Made by a program: the position numbers and the translations under genes. DNA of 64,000 nt, taken from Clostridiales bacterium. GTDB lineage: Bacteria; Bacillota; Clostridia; Christensenellales; Borkfalkiaceae. The DNA lies in NCBI GenBank assembly GCA_015055965.1, contig SVHG01000002.1, forward strand, positions 62,001-126,000. Reading direction: 5' to 3'. Under the pieces are notes generated by a model, which was not told the origin of the DNA, made no database searches, and was given only the letters and a program-made list of their open reading frames with translations. Each line of letters opens with the position of its first letter. The first letter of the stretch is position 1. This document shows, piece after piece, positions 53,033-60,587 of the stretch.

Positions 53033-53074
53033 ATTACACCTTTTATAAAATTTTGCGTATTTAACACTTTGACT

Positions 53075-53103
53075 ATTATACTATAATTCAGTCAATAATG
53101 CAA
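53075..53103 (-). promoter_or_regulatory. Promoter of the 1039-residue surface protein gene
   Basis: Minus-strand TTGCAT (53098-53103), a 17-base spacer and TATAAT (53075-53080), about 43 bases before the ATG. Confidence 0.8.
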
Positions 53104-53169
53104 TTTTTTTAACGCGGAAATTATAAATTTCCCCCTATTTTTTCGCAAAATAAGTAAAAAAAATCAAAA

Positions 53170-53553
53170 ATGAAACAAACTGTTTGTATGAGTAAAGTCA
53201 AAAGAGGTTTTTTATCAGTTTTAGTGGGCTGTTTTGTAGGTTTTATAAACGGTTTTTTTGGCGGTGGTGGAGGGATGATTGCCGTGCCTACTCTTGCTAA
53301 ATTTTACCATTTAGAAGAAAAAAAGGCGCACGCTACCTCTATAGCAGTAATACTACCCTTAAGTATTGCAAGTAGCATCATTTATTTATTTAAGGAAGAA
53401 ATAAATTGGACTAATTTGGCCTTCGTTGCGGGCGGTGTAACCGTGGGTGGAATTATTGGCGCTTTGCTTTTAAAAAAAGCAAGTAATAGATTTATTGAAT
53501 ATTTATTTGAAGGTGTAATGCTCGTTGCGGGTGTCAAAATGCTATTCTTTTAA
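53170..53553 (+). CDS. TSUP (TauE/SafE) family transporter, N-terminal half
   Basis: A 127-residue membrane protein of about four helices with the family block GFINGFFGGGGGMIAVP. Full-length TSUP exporters have about eight helices, so this is one half. The second half follows in the next gene, 12 bases on. No clear Shine-Dalgarno site is seen; ATG 53188 is an alternative start. Such proteins move sulfite, sulfoacetate or related anions; the substrate is unknown. Confidence 0.85.
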   Translation: MKQTVCMSKVKRGFLSVLVGCFVGFINGFFGGGGGMIAVPTLAKFYHLEEKKAHATSIAVILPLSIASSIIYLFKEEINWTNLAFVAGGVTVGGIIGALLLKKASNRFIEYLFEGVMLVAGVKMLFF

Positions 53554-53565
53554 CGGGGGTGTAAA

Positions 53566-53952
53566 GTGGATTATTTATGGTTCTTGATTGCCGGCGCAGT
53601 TGGCGGTATTTTAGGTGGAATGGGAATGGGCGGTGGAACGCTTTTAATCCCCATACTTACCTTTTTTCTTGACGTAACGCAAAAAAACGCACAAGCCTTT
53701 AATCTTATATCATTCGTTCCGATGGCAATAATTGCTCTTATATTGCATGCGAAAAACAAATTGATTGCGTTAAAGGGGATGCTACCGCTTATAATTAGCG
53801 CTGTGATTTCTTCTCTTTTAGGCGGTTTTGCCGTGAGCTTTATTGAAGGCGATTTACAAACTAAGCTATTTGGCGGATTTTTAGTTTTGCTTGCAATCGT
53901 TAAATTTATATTGACGGTTAAAAATAAAAGCTCCAAGCCGGCGAATGAATAA
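53566..53952 (+). CDS. TSUP (TauE/SafE) family transporter, C-terminal half
   Basis: A 128-residue membrane protein of about four helices with the matching block GGILGGMGMGGGTLLIPIL. It starts at GTG 53566 after GGGGGTG. Together with the upstream gene it would form a full-length or heterodimeric TSUP transporter. Confidence 0.85.
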   Translation: MDYLWFLIAGAVGGILGGMGMGGGTLLIPILTFFLDVTQKNAQAFNLISFVPMAIIALILHAKNKLIALKGMLPLIISAVISSLLGGFAVSFIEGDLQTKLFGGFLVLLAIVKFILTVKNKSSKPANE

Positions 53953-54112
53953 TTTAATATGTTTGTGCAATTTGTATATTTAATTTTAACTGTAAAATTA
54001 ATAAATATGTTATAAATTAACTAGTTTAAAGGCAATTTTAGAACTAAAATGTTAAAAATGATATTATTTTAAAAAGTGATAAAAAAAATTGCACAAAAAA
54101 ATTAAAAACCCC

Positions 54113-54141
54113 TTTAAAAATTTTTATTTTTATGCTATAAT
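54113..54141 (+). promoter_or_regulatory. Possible promoter of ppx
   Basis: A perfect TATAAT (54136-54141) lies 17 bases from a weak -35 TTTAAA. The gap 53953-54218 is otherwise very AT-rich with nothing else recognisable. Confidence 0.5.
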
Positions 54142-54218
54142 ATACAAGGAAGTTTTTGGGGAAGAAAAATTCTTCTAAAAACGTAAGCTAGATATAAAAA
54201 TCGAGAGGTTAACATACA

Positions 54219-55733
54219 GTGGAAAAAATAGGAATTATTGACCTAGGGTCAAACACTGCCAGACTGGTTATCGTTGAGATGCTTGGGGACGGTCATTTTA
54301 TCGTCGTTGATCAAATCAAAGAAAGCGTGCGTCTTGGCAAGGATATGGAGAGAGATGGGTTTTTAAAGGTTCAGCGTATTCAAGAAACCATTAAAACCTT
54401 AAAAATGTTCAGAAGACTTTGTGATGCTCACGGAATAGATAGAATTATTGCAGTTGCTACGGCCGCTGTAAGAAGAGCTAAAAACCAAAGAAGCTTTTTA
54501 GATGAAGTTGCTACTACTTGCGGTATTAAGCTAAAAGTTCTTTCTGCGGAAGAAGAAGCTTTATACGTTTACCGCGGTGTAATTAACACCATGGATATTC
54601 CCAAGGGCGTTATTATTGAAATTGGCGGCGGTTCAACTAAAATCGTTTACTATAATAGAAGAAATCTTCTTCATTACGAAACCTTACCCTTTGGCGCAGT
54701 TACCTTAACGGAGCTTTTTGCAGGGGACGGCTTAAAGCCTGAACAGCAAGCGCAAAAAATAGAAGAGTTTTTCTTTGAACAACTTAAAAAGATTTCTTGG
54801 TTGGATGAAATTGATCCCGACGCTCAGTTAATCGGTGTTGGCGGTTCTTGCAGAAGCTTAGCAAGAATTAGTAAGGTTATGAATAAGAGCCCCTATACTA
54901 TCGTTCATAATTATCATATTCCTACCGAAGATTTTGACGTTATCTATAATACCTTAAAAGGGCTCGATTTAGATAAGAAAAAACGTATTAAAGGCGTTTC
55001 TTCCACCAGAGCAGACATTTTACCCAGCGCTTTAGCTGCTATAAATGCGTTTATTAAGTATAAGAACTTTAACGAAATAGTTATTTCAGGTCACGGCTTA
55101 CGTGAAGGTATTATGTTTAATTACGCAATGCCTATTACTGCAGAAAAGCCCATTAGTGACGTTTTAACTTACAGCTTAAAGACCTTAACTAAGTATTATC
55201 ACTGTAACGAAAAGCACGTAGAACAGGTTTTAAATATTTCAGTTCAATTGTTTAAACAGCTTCGCGTATTGCATAAATTTCCCCGTCAGTATTTAAGAAT
55301 TTTAAAGATTGCAGCTTATTTACATGATGCGGGCACTAGCATTAAATATTACGACTATCAGAAGCACAGCAGCTACATTATTCTAAACGCTGGAATTTAC
55401 GGTATTACTCATAGGGAAATCGTTCTTGCTTCGCAGGTTGTTGCCGTTCATAAAAACGACGACTTCTCTATAAGCGAGCTAGTTAGATTTAAAGATTATA
55501 TCAATGAAACGGACGTTGAGGTTATTAGAAAGCTTGGTATAATCCTTCGTATTGCAGAAAGCTTAGATAGAAGCATGTCTAGCTGTGTTACCGGTATTAA
55601 TTGTGACGTTTTAGGCGATTCAGTAATTATGAAAACCGAGCTTGCCGGAGAAGCTACCTTAGAAATTAAGGATGCTATGAACGCTGCAACCGATTTTAGA
55701 AGAATATTTAAGAAAAATTTAGATATTCTGTAA
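54219..55733 (+). CDS. Ppx/GppA family exopolyphosphatase
   Basis: Hydrolyses polyphosphate or (p)ppGpp-type substrates. The 504-residue protein has the actin-like ATPase-fold blocks GIIDLGSNTARLVI and EIGGGSTKI, and a C-terminal HD-type helical domain (about 320-500) with AAYLHDAGTSI. The start is GTG 54219 after GAGAGG. No ppk gene is nearby. A terminator lies directly after and reaches into the next gene. Confidence 0.92.
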   Translation: MEKIGIIDLGSNTARLVIVEMLGDGHFIVVDQIKESVRLGKDMERDGFLKVQRIQETIKTLKMFRRLCDAHGIDRIIAVATAAVRRAKNQRSFLDEVATTCGIKLKVLSAEEEALYVYRGVINTMDIPKGVIIEIGGGSTKIVYYNRRNLLHYETLPFGAVTLTELFAGDGLKPEQQAQKIEEFFFEQLKKISWLDEIDPDAQLIGVGGSCRSLARISKVMNKSPYTIVHNYHIPTEDFDVIYNTLKGLDLDKKKRIKGVSSTRADILPSALAAINAFIKYKNFNEIVISGHGLREGIMFNYAMPITAEKPISDVLTYSLKTLTKYYHCNEKHVEQVLNISVQLFKQLRVLHKFPRQYLRILKIAAYLHDAGTSIKYYDYQKHSSYIILNAGIYGITHREIVLASQVVAVHKNDDFSISELVRFKDYINETDVEVIRKLGIILRIAESLDRSMSSCVTGINCDVLGDSVIMKTELAGEATLEIKDAMNAATDFRRIFKKNLDIL

Positions 55734-55754
55734 GAATTTAACAATTAAAACATT

Positions 55755-55808
55755 AAAAGAGCATTTTACTCATATAGTATTGTATGAGAAAAGTGCTCTT
55801 TGTTTTTT
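55755..55808 (+). terminator. Terminator of ppx that overlaps the next gene's start
   Basis: AAAGAGCA...CTCATA pairs with TATGAG...TGCTCTTT (about 18 pairs with two bulges) and is followed by TGTTTTTTT. The ATG at 55784 is inside the right arm. Confidence 0.75.
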
Positions 55809-56710
55809 TATGCGTTTTTCTAAGCTTTTTAACAGTGTTTTCTTTAATATTTTTACCCGTTCAAGTTAAAAATGCCAATAACGAGGTTGAATCGCTTGAA
55901 ATATGGCATATCGACTGCTTTGAAGGTGGTTTTGGATCTAGATACTCACTTTTACAATCATTGGGACGGGAGTATTCAAATAAAGCCGCTGTTTTAATCT
56001 CTGTAAAAAGTCATACGGTATTTAGCGCGGAAGAAAATTTTAAAAAGGGAATATTTCCAGACTTAATATCATACGGTAATGGATTAAACTTGCCTTATGA
56101 ACGGCTTTTAGCTGTAAAAGAGAAAAATTACGCTTTGCCTTGGTGTGTGGGCGGTTATCTATTGATATTTAGAAAGGGAATTACACCCGAAAAAGTGATA
56201 ATTTCGCAGCAGAAATACACACTATCTAAGCTTGCTTACTCTATGCACGGTGTAAGATTACCTATTAAAGCTGAGATTTCTTCGGAAAAGGCAATTTATG
56301 AATTTTACGCTGATAAAACATGCGCCTTGCTTGGAACTCAACGCGATTTGTTTAGGCTTGAGCGTAAGGGAATTGAAGTAGAAACAGAACCTATAATGGA
56401 ATTTAGTGATTTATATCAATACGTTAGCATTTGTTGTGAAGAGAAAAAATTAACACTTGCACGTTCATTTGTGGAGTTTTTATTAACAAAATGCACTGAA
56501 GGGTGTTTGAAAGGAGTAGGAATGCTTACAAGCCTGGGATATTTAGAAAAAGCCTGCGATATAAATCTTTCCGTTTTTAATGGCGTGAGTTTTGAATATT
56601 CAACAAATTCCTTAATTAGTAGAGAACAAATTGAAAAACTGCAAAAACAGTCGCTTGATTACGAAAAAGAAAAAGAAAGTATAAAATGCGCTTTAAAACG
56701 ATTGAAATAA
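55784..56710 (+). CDS. Exported protein resembling extracellular solute-binding proteins
   Basis: A 308-residue protein with an N-terminal hydrophobic segment (residues 4-26) that acts as signal or anchor. After it comes LEIWHIDCFEGGFGSRYSLLQSLGREY, the typical start of family 1 solute-binding proteins, and PDLISYGNG, the usual hinge region. It is shorter than full ABC sugar-binding proteins (about 400), and no transporter genes are adjacent. There is no ribosome site, and its ATG lies within a hairpin. The C-terminal end is charged and helical. Confidence 0.7.
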   Translation: MRKVLFVFLCVFLSFLTVFSLIFLPVQVKNANNEVESLEIWHIDCFEGGFGSRYSLLQSLGREYSNKAAVLISVKSHTVFSAEENFKKGIFPDLISYGNGLNLPYERLLAVKEKNYALPWCVGGYLLIFRKGITPEKVIISQQKYTLSKLAYSMHGVRLPIKAEISSEKAIYEFYADKTCALLGTQRDLFRLERKGIEVETEPIMEFSDLYQYVSICCEEKKLTLARSFVEFLLTKCTEGCLKGVGMLTSLGYLEKACDINLSVFNGVSFEYSTNSLISREQIEKLQKQSLDYEKEKESIKCALKRLK

Positions 56711-56740
56711 ACGAGCTTTTAGTGTAAAATAGGAGGAGAG

Positions 56741-57619
56741 ATGCATATAAAGGATTATATTGCAATACTTGACGGCTTGTCCATTGAATATCTTCGGGAG
56801 GTCGATCTTTCAAAATATTGCACTTACGGCACTGGTGGGAAAGGGAAAATTATGGTTTTTCCTAAGAGCTTTGAAGAGCTTAAGGCTTGCCTTGACTGCG
56901 ATATGCCTGCCGTTGCAATAGGGTTTGGGTCTAATTTACTGTTTTCCGATTACGGGTACGACGGTGTAATAGTAAACACTTCAAAAATAAATAAAATAGA
57001 AATTCGCGGATCGCTAATAGTGGCGCAAAGCGGAGCTATGTTGTCAAAGGTTAGCGAGACAGCAGAATACAATTGCTTAAGTGGGCTTGAATTTACTGAA
57101 GGTATTCCGGCAACGGTTGGTGGGGCGGTTTGCATGAATGCAGGTTGCTTTTCAAAAAGCGTTAGTGAATACGTTTCATACGTAGTTACTAATAAGGCCG
57201 TTTACAATAACGCAAGCTGTAATTTTTCTTACCGCAGTAGTATATTTGATAAAAACAATAACGAAGTTATTTATTCCGTTGGGTTTGTTTTAAAGCCAAG
57301 CGAAATAGACATAATAGAATCCAAAAAGGAACGCTTTAAAAAGCTTAGAAAAAGCAGTCAACCACATGGCAAAAGCTGTGGGTCTGTATTTTTAAACGAC
57401 GGCTATTTTGCGGGTAAGGTAATAGACGTTGCCGGGCTTAAAGGTTATGCTATCGGTGGAGCAAAAGTATCTGAAAAACACGCTAATTTTATTATAAACA
57501 CCGGCAAAAGCTCAAATGATATTTACAAACTGATAAAATACGTTAAAAATAAGGTTTACGAAACGCAGAATATTAAGCTTAAAGAAGAACTGCGTTACGT
57601 AGGAAGATTTGATGATTAA
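56741..57619 (+). CDS. murB: UDP-N-acetylenolpyruvoylglucosamine reductase
   Basis: Second committed step of peptidoglycan precursor synthesis; FAD- and NADPH-dependent. The 292-residue protein shows YCTYGTGGKGK, GFGSNLLFSDYGYDG, GIPATVGGAVCMNAGC and the serine-glycine-x-x-F motif as KSCGSVFLND. AGGAGG precedes the ATG. It overlaps the PHP gene by eight bases. Confidence 0.96.
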   Translation: MHIKDYIAILDGLSIEYLREVDLSKYCTYGTGGKGKIMVFPKSFEELKACLDCDMPAVAIGFGSNLLFSDYGYDGVIVNTSKINKIEIRGSLIVAQSGAMLSKVSETAEYNCLSGLEFTEGIPATVGGAVCMNAGCFSKSVSEYVSYVVTNKAVYNNASCNFSYRSSIFDKNNNEVIYSVGFVLKPSEIDIIESKKERFKKLRKSSQPHGKSCGSVFLNDGYFAGKVIDVAGLKGYAIGGAKVSEKHANFIINTGKSSNDIYKLIKYVKNKVYETQNIKLKEELRYVGRFDD

Positions 57620-58385
57620 TTTTGACTTTCACACTCATACTAAATATAGTCACGGTAAGGGTACGATTATGCAAAACGCCCTTAGCGCTAGGGATAAGAA
57701 TTTGCAGGGGATTGCTATAAGCGATCACGGATTTTCTCATCCTGCCTTTGGTATGCGCAGAAGAAATCTTGCGCAAATGCGCGCAGATTGTGATTTGGCA
57801 ACGAGTAAAACGGGTGTAAGAGTGCTTTTAGGTGTAGAATCAAATATTTTAGGGATAAGCGGTAAAACGGACGTTAAAGAAAGCGACTACGAAAGCCTAG
57901 ACGTTTACCTTGCAGGGGTTCACAGGTTTGTTACCTATGATAAAATACGTGATTACCTTTCACTTTTTGCAGGCAATTTTTTAAGCGCCAGTTTAAAATT
58001 TAAGCCTAGCAAATCTTTAATTAAGGATACCACTACTGCATACCTTAACGCTATAAAGAATAACCCCATAGATATTCTTACACACTTAAATTATTTGTGT
58101 TTTGCTGACTATTTAGAGGTTGCAAAATGTCTTTCAGATTATGGTACTTATTTGGAAATTAATACCAAAAAAGTACATTTAACTGATGAAGAGTGGCAAA
58201 ATATAGTAGATAAAACGGCAGTTAACTTCGTTATTGATTCAGACGCTCATTCACCAGACAGAGTTGGTGACGTAAAGCTCGCCGAAGATTTACTTTGTAG
58301 GGTAAATATTCCCAAAAATAGAATACACAATATAGAAGGTAGACGTCCGGATCTGCGTTTTGCACGTTTCAAGGAGAAATTATGA
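57612..58385 (+). CDS. PHP-domain phosphoesterase family protein
   Basis: A 257-residue metal-dependent hydrolase. Metal-ligand blocks are DFHTHTKYSHG, SDHGFSH, GVE and DSDAHSPDRVGD. It may act as a phosphatase (histidinol-phosphatase-like) or on nucleotides. I use ATG 57612, not the TTG just before. In many clostridia a PHP gene sits between murB and the rapZ-yvcK-whiA group, as here, except that rapZ and yvcK are missing. Confidence 0.88.
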   Translation: MINFDFHTHTKYSHGKGTIMQNALSARDKNLQGIAISDHGFSHPAFGMRRRNLAQMRADCDLATSKTGVRVLLGVESNILGISGKTDVKESDYESLDVYLAGVHRFVTYDKIRDYLSLFAGNFLSASLKFKPSKSLIKDTTTAYLNAIKNNPIDILTHLNYLCFADYLEVAKCLSDYGTYLEINTKKVHLTDEEWQNIVDKTAVNFVIDSDAHSPDRVGDVKLAEDLLCRVNIPKNRIHNIEGRRPDLRFARFKEKL

Positions 58386-59314
58386 ATTTAAACGAAAAAG
58401 TTAAACATGAATTGTGCAAAATTAAATACGAGCAGGGCTGTTGTAAGTTGGCTTCGCTATCTTCTTTCGTTAGAACTGCGGGTAGTATTATTGCAGAGGA
58501 TAATAAATACGGCTTTTCTGTTTCAACTAACCCCGTTACGGCTGAATATTATGCTGAAATAACGCAAGAGCTTTACGGGGTTCATACGGTGTTTAATATT
58601 GGCGGAAAAAGTGCAATTAGCGGATTTACCGTGCTCGAAAACGATAGCCTTTCTATTTTAATGGATTTAGGTATAGTAAAAATAACGGGTGAGGGTATCA
58701 CGATCGCTTTAGAGCCAGATGAATATTTAGTAGAAAACGAATGCTGTAAGCTTGCCTACGTAAGGGGCGCGTTTTTAGGGGGCGGTTCTCTTACCGTACC
58801 GGACGTGAATTCTAAAAAGGGTAGAACGGGGTATCATTTGGAGTTTGTATTTTCTAAATATTTAACTGCTCAGCATTTTTCGTCTCTTCTTGGAGAGCTT
58901 GGATTTTTTCCAAAACTAATTGAACGCAAGAATAGCTTTATAGTATACTTTAAACAGCACGAAGAAATTAAAGATTTACTTGCCTATATGGGGGCTAATT
59001 CGGCGGTTTTTGAGTTTTCCGATTTAGTTATTATGCGTGACGTTAAAAATAACACGAACAGAATTACCAACTGTGAGATTTCTAACGTTAATAAGCAGGT
59101 TGAAGCAAGCTTAAAACAATGTAACGCTATAAAATTAATAGCAGAAACTATTGGCTTAGAAGCTCTTTCACCAGAGCTTGAAAAAACCGCTAAAGCGCGA
59201 TTAAAATACAGTGATTACCCCTTAAGTGACCTTGCAGATATGCTTAATATATCTAAAAGCTGTTTAAATCATCGCTTAAGAAAGTTAGTCGCTATAGCAG
59301 AAAGTATTAAGTAA
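58382..59314 (+). CDS. whiA: DNA-binding protein WhiA
   Basis: A 310-residue protein with an N-terminal domain like LAGLIDADG endonucleases (about 1-200, including YVRGAFLGGGSLT) and a C-terminal helix-turn-helix (about 220-305, with YSDYPLSDLADMLNISKSCLNHRLRKL). It is linked to sporulation in actinobacteria and to cell division and chromosome segregation in Bacillota. The start overlaps the PHP gene by four bases. Confidence 0.95.
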   Translation: MNLNEKVKHELCKIKYEQGCCKLASLSSFVRTAGSIIAEDNKYGFSVSTNPVTAEYYAEITQELYGVHTVFNIGGKSAISGFTVLENDSLSILMDLGIVKITGEGITIALEPDEYLVENECCKLAYVRGAFLGGGSLTVPDVNSKKGRTGYHLEFVFSKYLTAQHFSSLLGELGFFPKLIERKNSFIVYFKQHEEIKDLLAYMGANSAVFEFSDLVIMRDVKNNTNRITNCEISNVNKQVEASLKQCNAIKLIAETIGLEALSPELEKTAKARLKYSDYPLSDLADMLNISKSCLNHRLRKLVAIAESIK

Positions 59315-59330
59315 TTTTATAATTTTATAT

Positions 59331-59370
59331 AAAAAGCCTTCCGCAAAAAACGGAAGGCCTTTTCTTTTTT
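59331..59370. terminator. Bidirectional terminator between whiA and the M42 peptidase gene
   Basis: GCCTTCCG and CGGAAGGC around a seven-base loop with A and T runs on the two sides. Confidence 0.9.
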
Positions 59371-59376
59371 ATTAAA

Positions 59377-60417
59377 TTAATTTACGCCCAAATAAAGTAA
59401 AATTAAAGATAGAGTATTTGCAATTCCGTCAAAGTGAGTTCTTTCCATTCCGTGCGAAGCGTGAACGCCAGTTCCAATTAAAGCGCCGGGTATATCATAT
59501 CCTGCAGACCACATAGCGCCTATATCAGAGCCGTAGTAGGGGTAAACGTCAATAGCGAAATCAATAGAATTAGCTTTAGCAAGGTCAATTAACTCGCTTG
59601 TGAAATTATAGTCGTACGGGCCGTGGGAATCTTTTGCGCAAATGCTTACTTGGTGTTCGTTGCAAGTCAAGTCTTTGCCGATGCACCCCATATCAACGCA
59701 AAGCATTTTAATTACGCCTTCTGGAATGAAGCTTGCGCCGTGACCTACCTCTTCGTACATTGTGATAAGAATTTTTACGGTGTATTCGGGAACTATAGCG
59801 TTATCCTTTAGGATTTTTAATACGGTTAATAGGGCAACTACGCTAGCTTTGTCATCTATAAATCTAGATTTTAAAAATCCGGAATCTGTTACCGTAGTTT
59901 TTGGATCTAACGCTATATAATCGCCAACTTGTATGCCTAATTTCTTGATATCATCTGCATTTTTGACTACTTCATCTAGGCGAACGTACATGGTATCTTC
60001 CGTGCGGGAAAGAGTATCGCTATCCGAATATACGTGTTTAGAGGGGTTAACTGATAAAAAAGTTCCGCTAAATTTTTTACCTTCTCTTGTAATTACGGTG
60101 CAATACTCACCGTCGTAAGTAGTAAGCACGGGGCTACCGATTTTTGTAAAATTTAAGCCGTTATTACTAATGCTTCTTACCATAGCGCCTAAAGTGTCAG
60201 CGTGCGCAGCAAGCCCTAACGCCTCATTTTTTTTGCCTTCTAGGGTAAGAATAAAGCAACCTTTATTCGTTCTCGTTATGCTAACGCCTAATTCCTTAGC
60301 ATAGCTTGATAAAATCTCTTCTATTTCTCTATAATAGCCGGTAGGACTTGGTGTGTTAAAAATTTTTTTAGCAGTTTCAAAATAAAAATCTTTATATTTA
60401 CGAACGTCTATTTTCAT
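59377..60417 (-). CDS. M42-family metallopeptidase (glutamyl aminopeptidase/endoglucanase-like)
   Basis: A 346-residue two-metal aminopeptidase. Metal and catalytic residues are in AAHADTLGAM, SRFIDDKASVV, YEEVGHG, VDMGCIG and THASHG-like GVHASHGMERTH. These enzymes form large dodecamers and degrade small peptides. AGGAG precedes the ATG and it has a consensus promoter. It is transcribed alone. Confidence 0.94.
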   Translation of the reverse strand: MKIDVRKYKDFYFETAKKIFNTPSPTGYYREIEEILSSYAKELGVSITRTNKGCFILTLEGKKNEALGLAAHADTLGAMVRSISNNGLNFTKIGSPVLTTYDGEYCTVITREGKKFSGTFLSVNPSKHVYSDSDTLSRTEDTMYVRLDEVVKNADDIKKLGIQVGDYIALDPKTTVTDSGFLKSRFIDDKASVVALLTVLKILKDNAIVPEYTVKILITMYEEVGHGASFIPEGVIKMLCVDMGCIGKDLTCNEHQVSICAKDSHGPYDYNFTSELIDLAKANSIDFAIDVYPYYGSDIGAMWSAGYDIPGALIGTGVHASHGMERTHFDGIANTLSLILLYLGVN

Positions 60418-60446
60418 AAAATTATGCTCCTGAATTTTATAAATTA

Positions 60447-60475
60447 ATTATAGAATAAAGGTTTGTTGTTGTCAA
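60447..60475 (-). promoter_or_regulatory. Promoter of the M42 peptidase gene
   Basis: Minus-strand TTGACA (60470-60475), a 17-base spacer and TATAAT (60447-60452), a full consensus match. Confidence 0.92.
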
Positions 60476-60539
60476 GTTAATTTAAGTATAAAGATTTTAA
60501 AAAAAAGTTTAATACTTTTTAAATTTTATTATAATTCAC

Positions 60540-60569
60540 TTTACAATAGTTTATAATTTATGGTAAAAT
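60540..60569 (+). promoter_or_regulatory. Promoter of the HTH-nadE gene
   Basis: TTTACA (60540-60545), an 18-base spacer and TAAAAT (60564-60569), 18 bases before the ATG. The region 60440-60590 is very AT-rich and holds short direct and inverted AT words that could be a target for the encoded HTH domain. Confidence 0.6.
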
Positions 60570-60587
60570 CAAAATAATGAGGTTATT

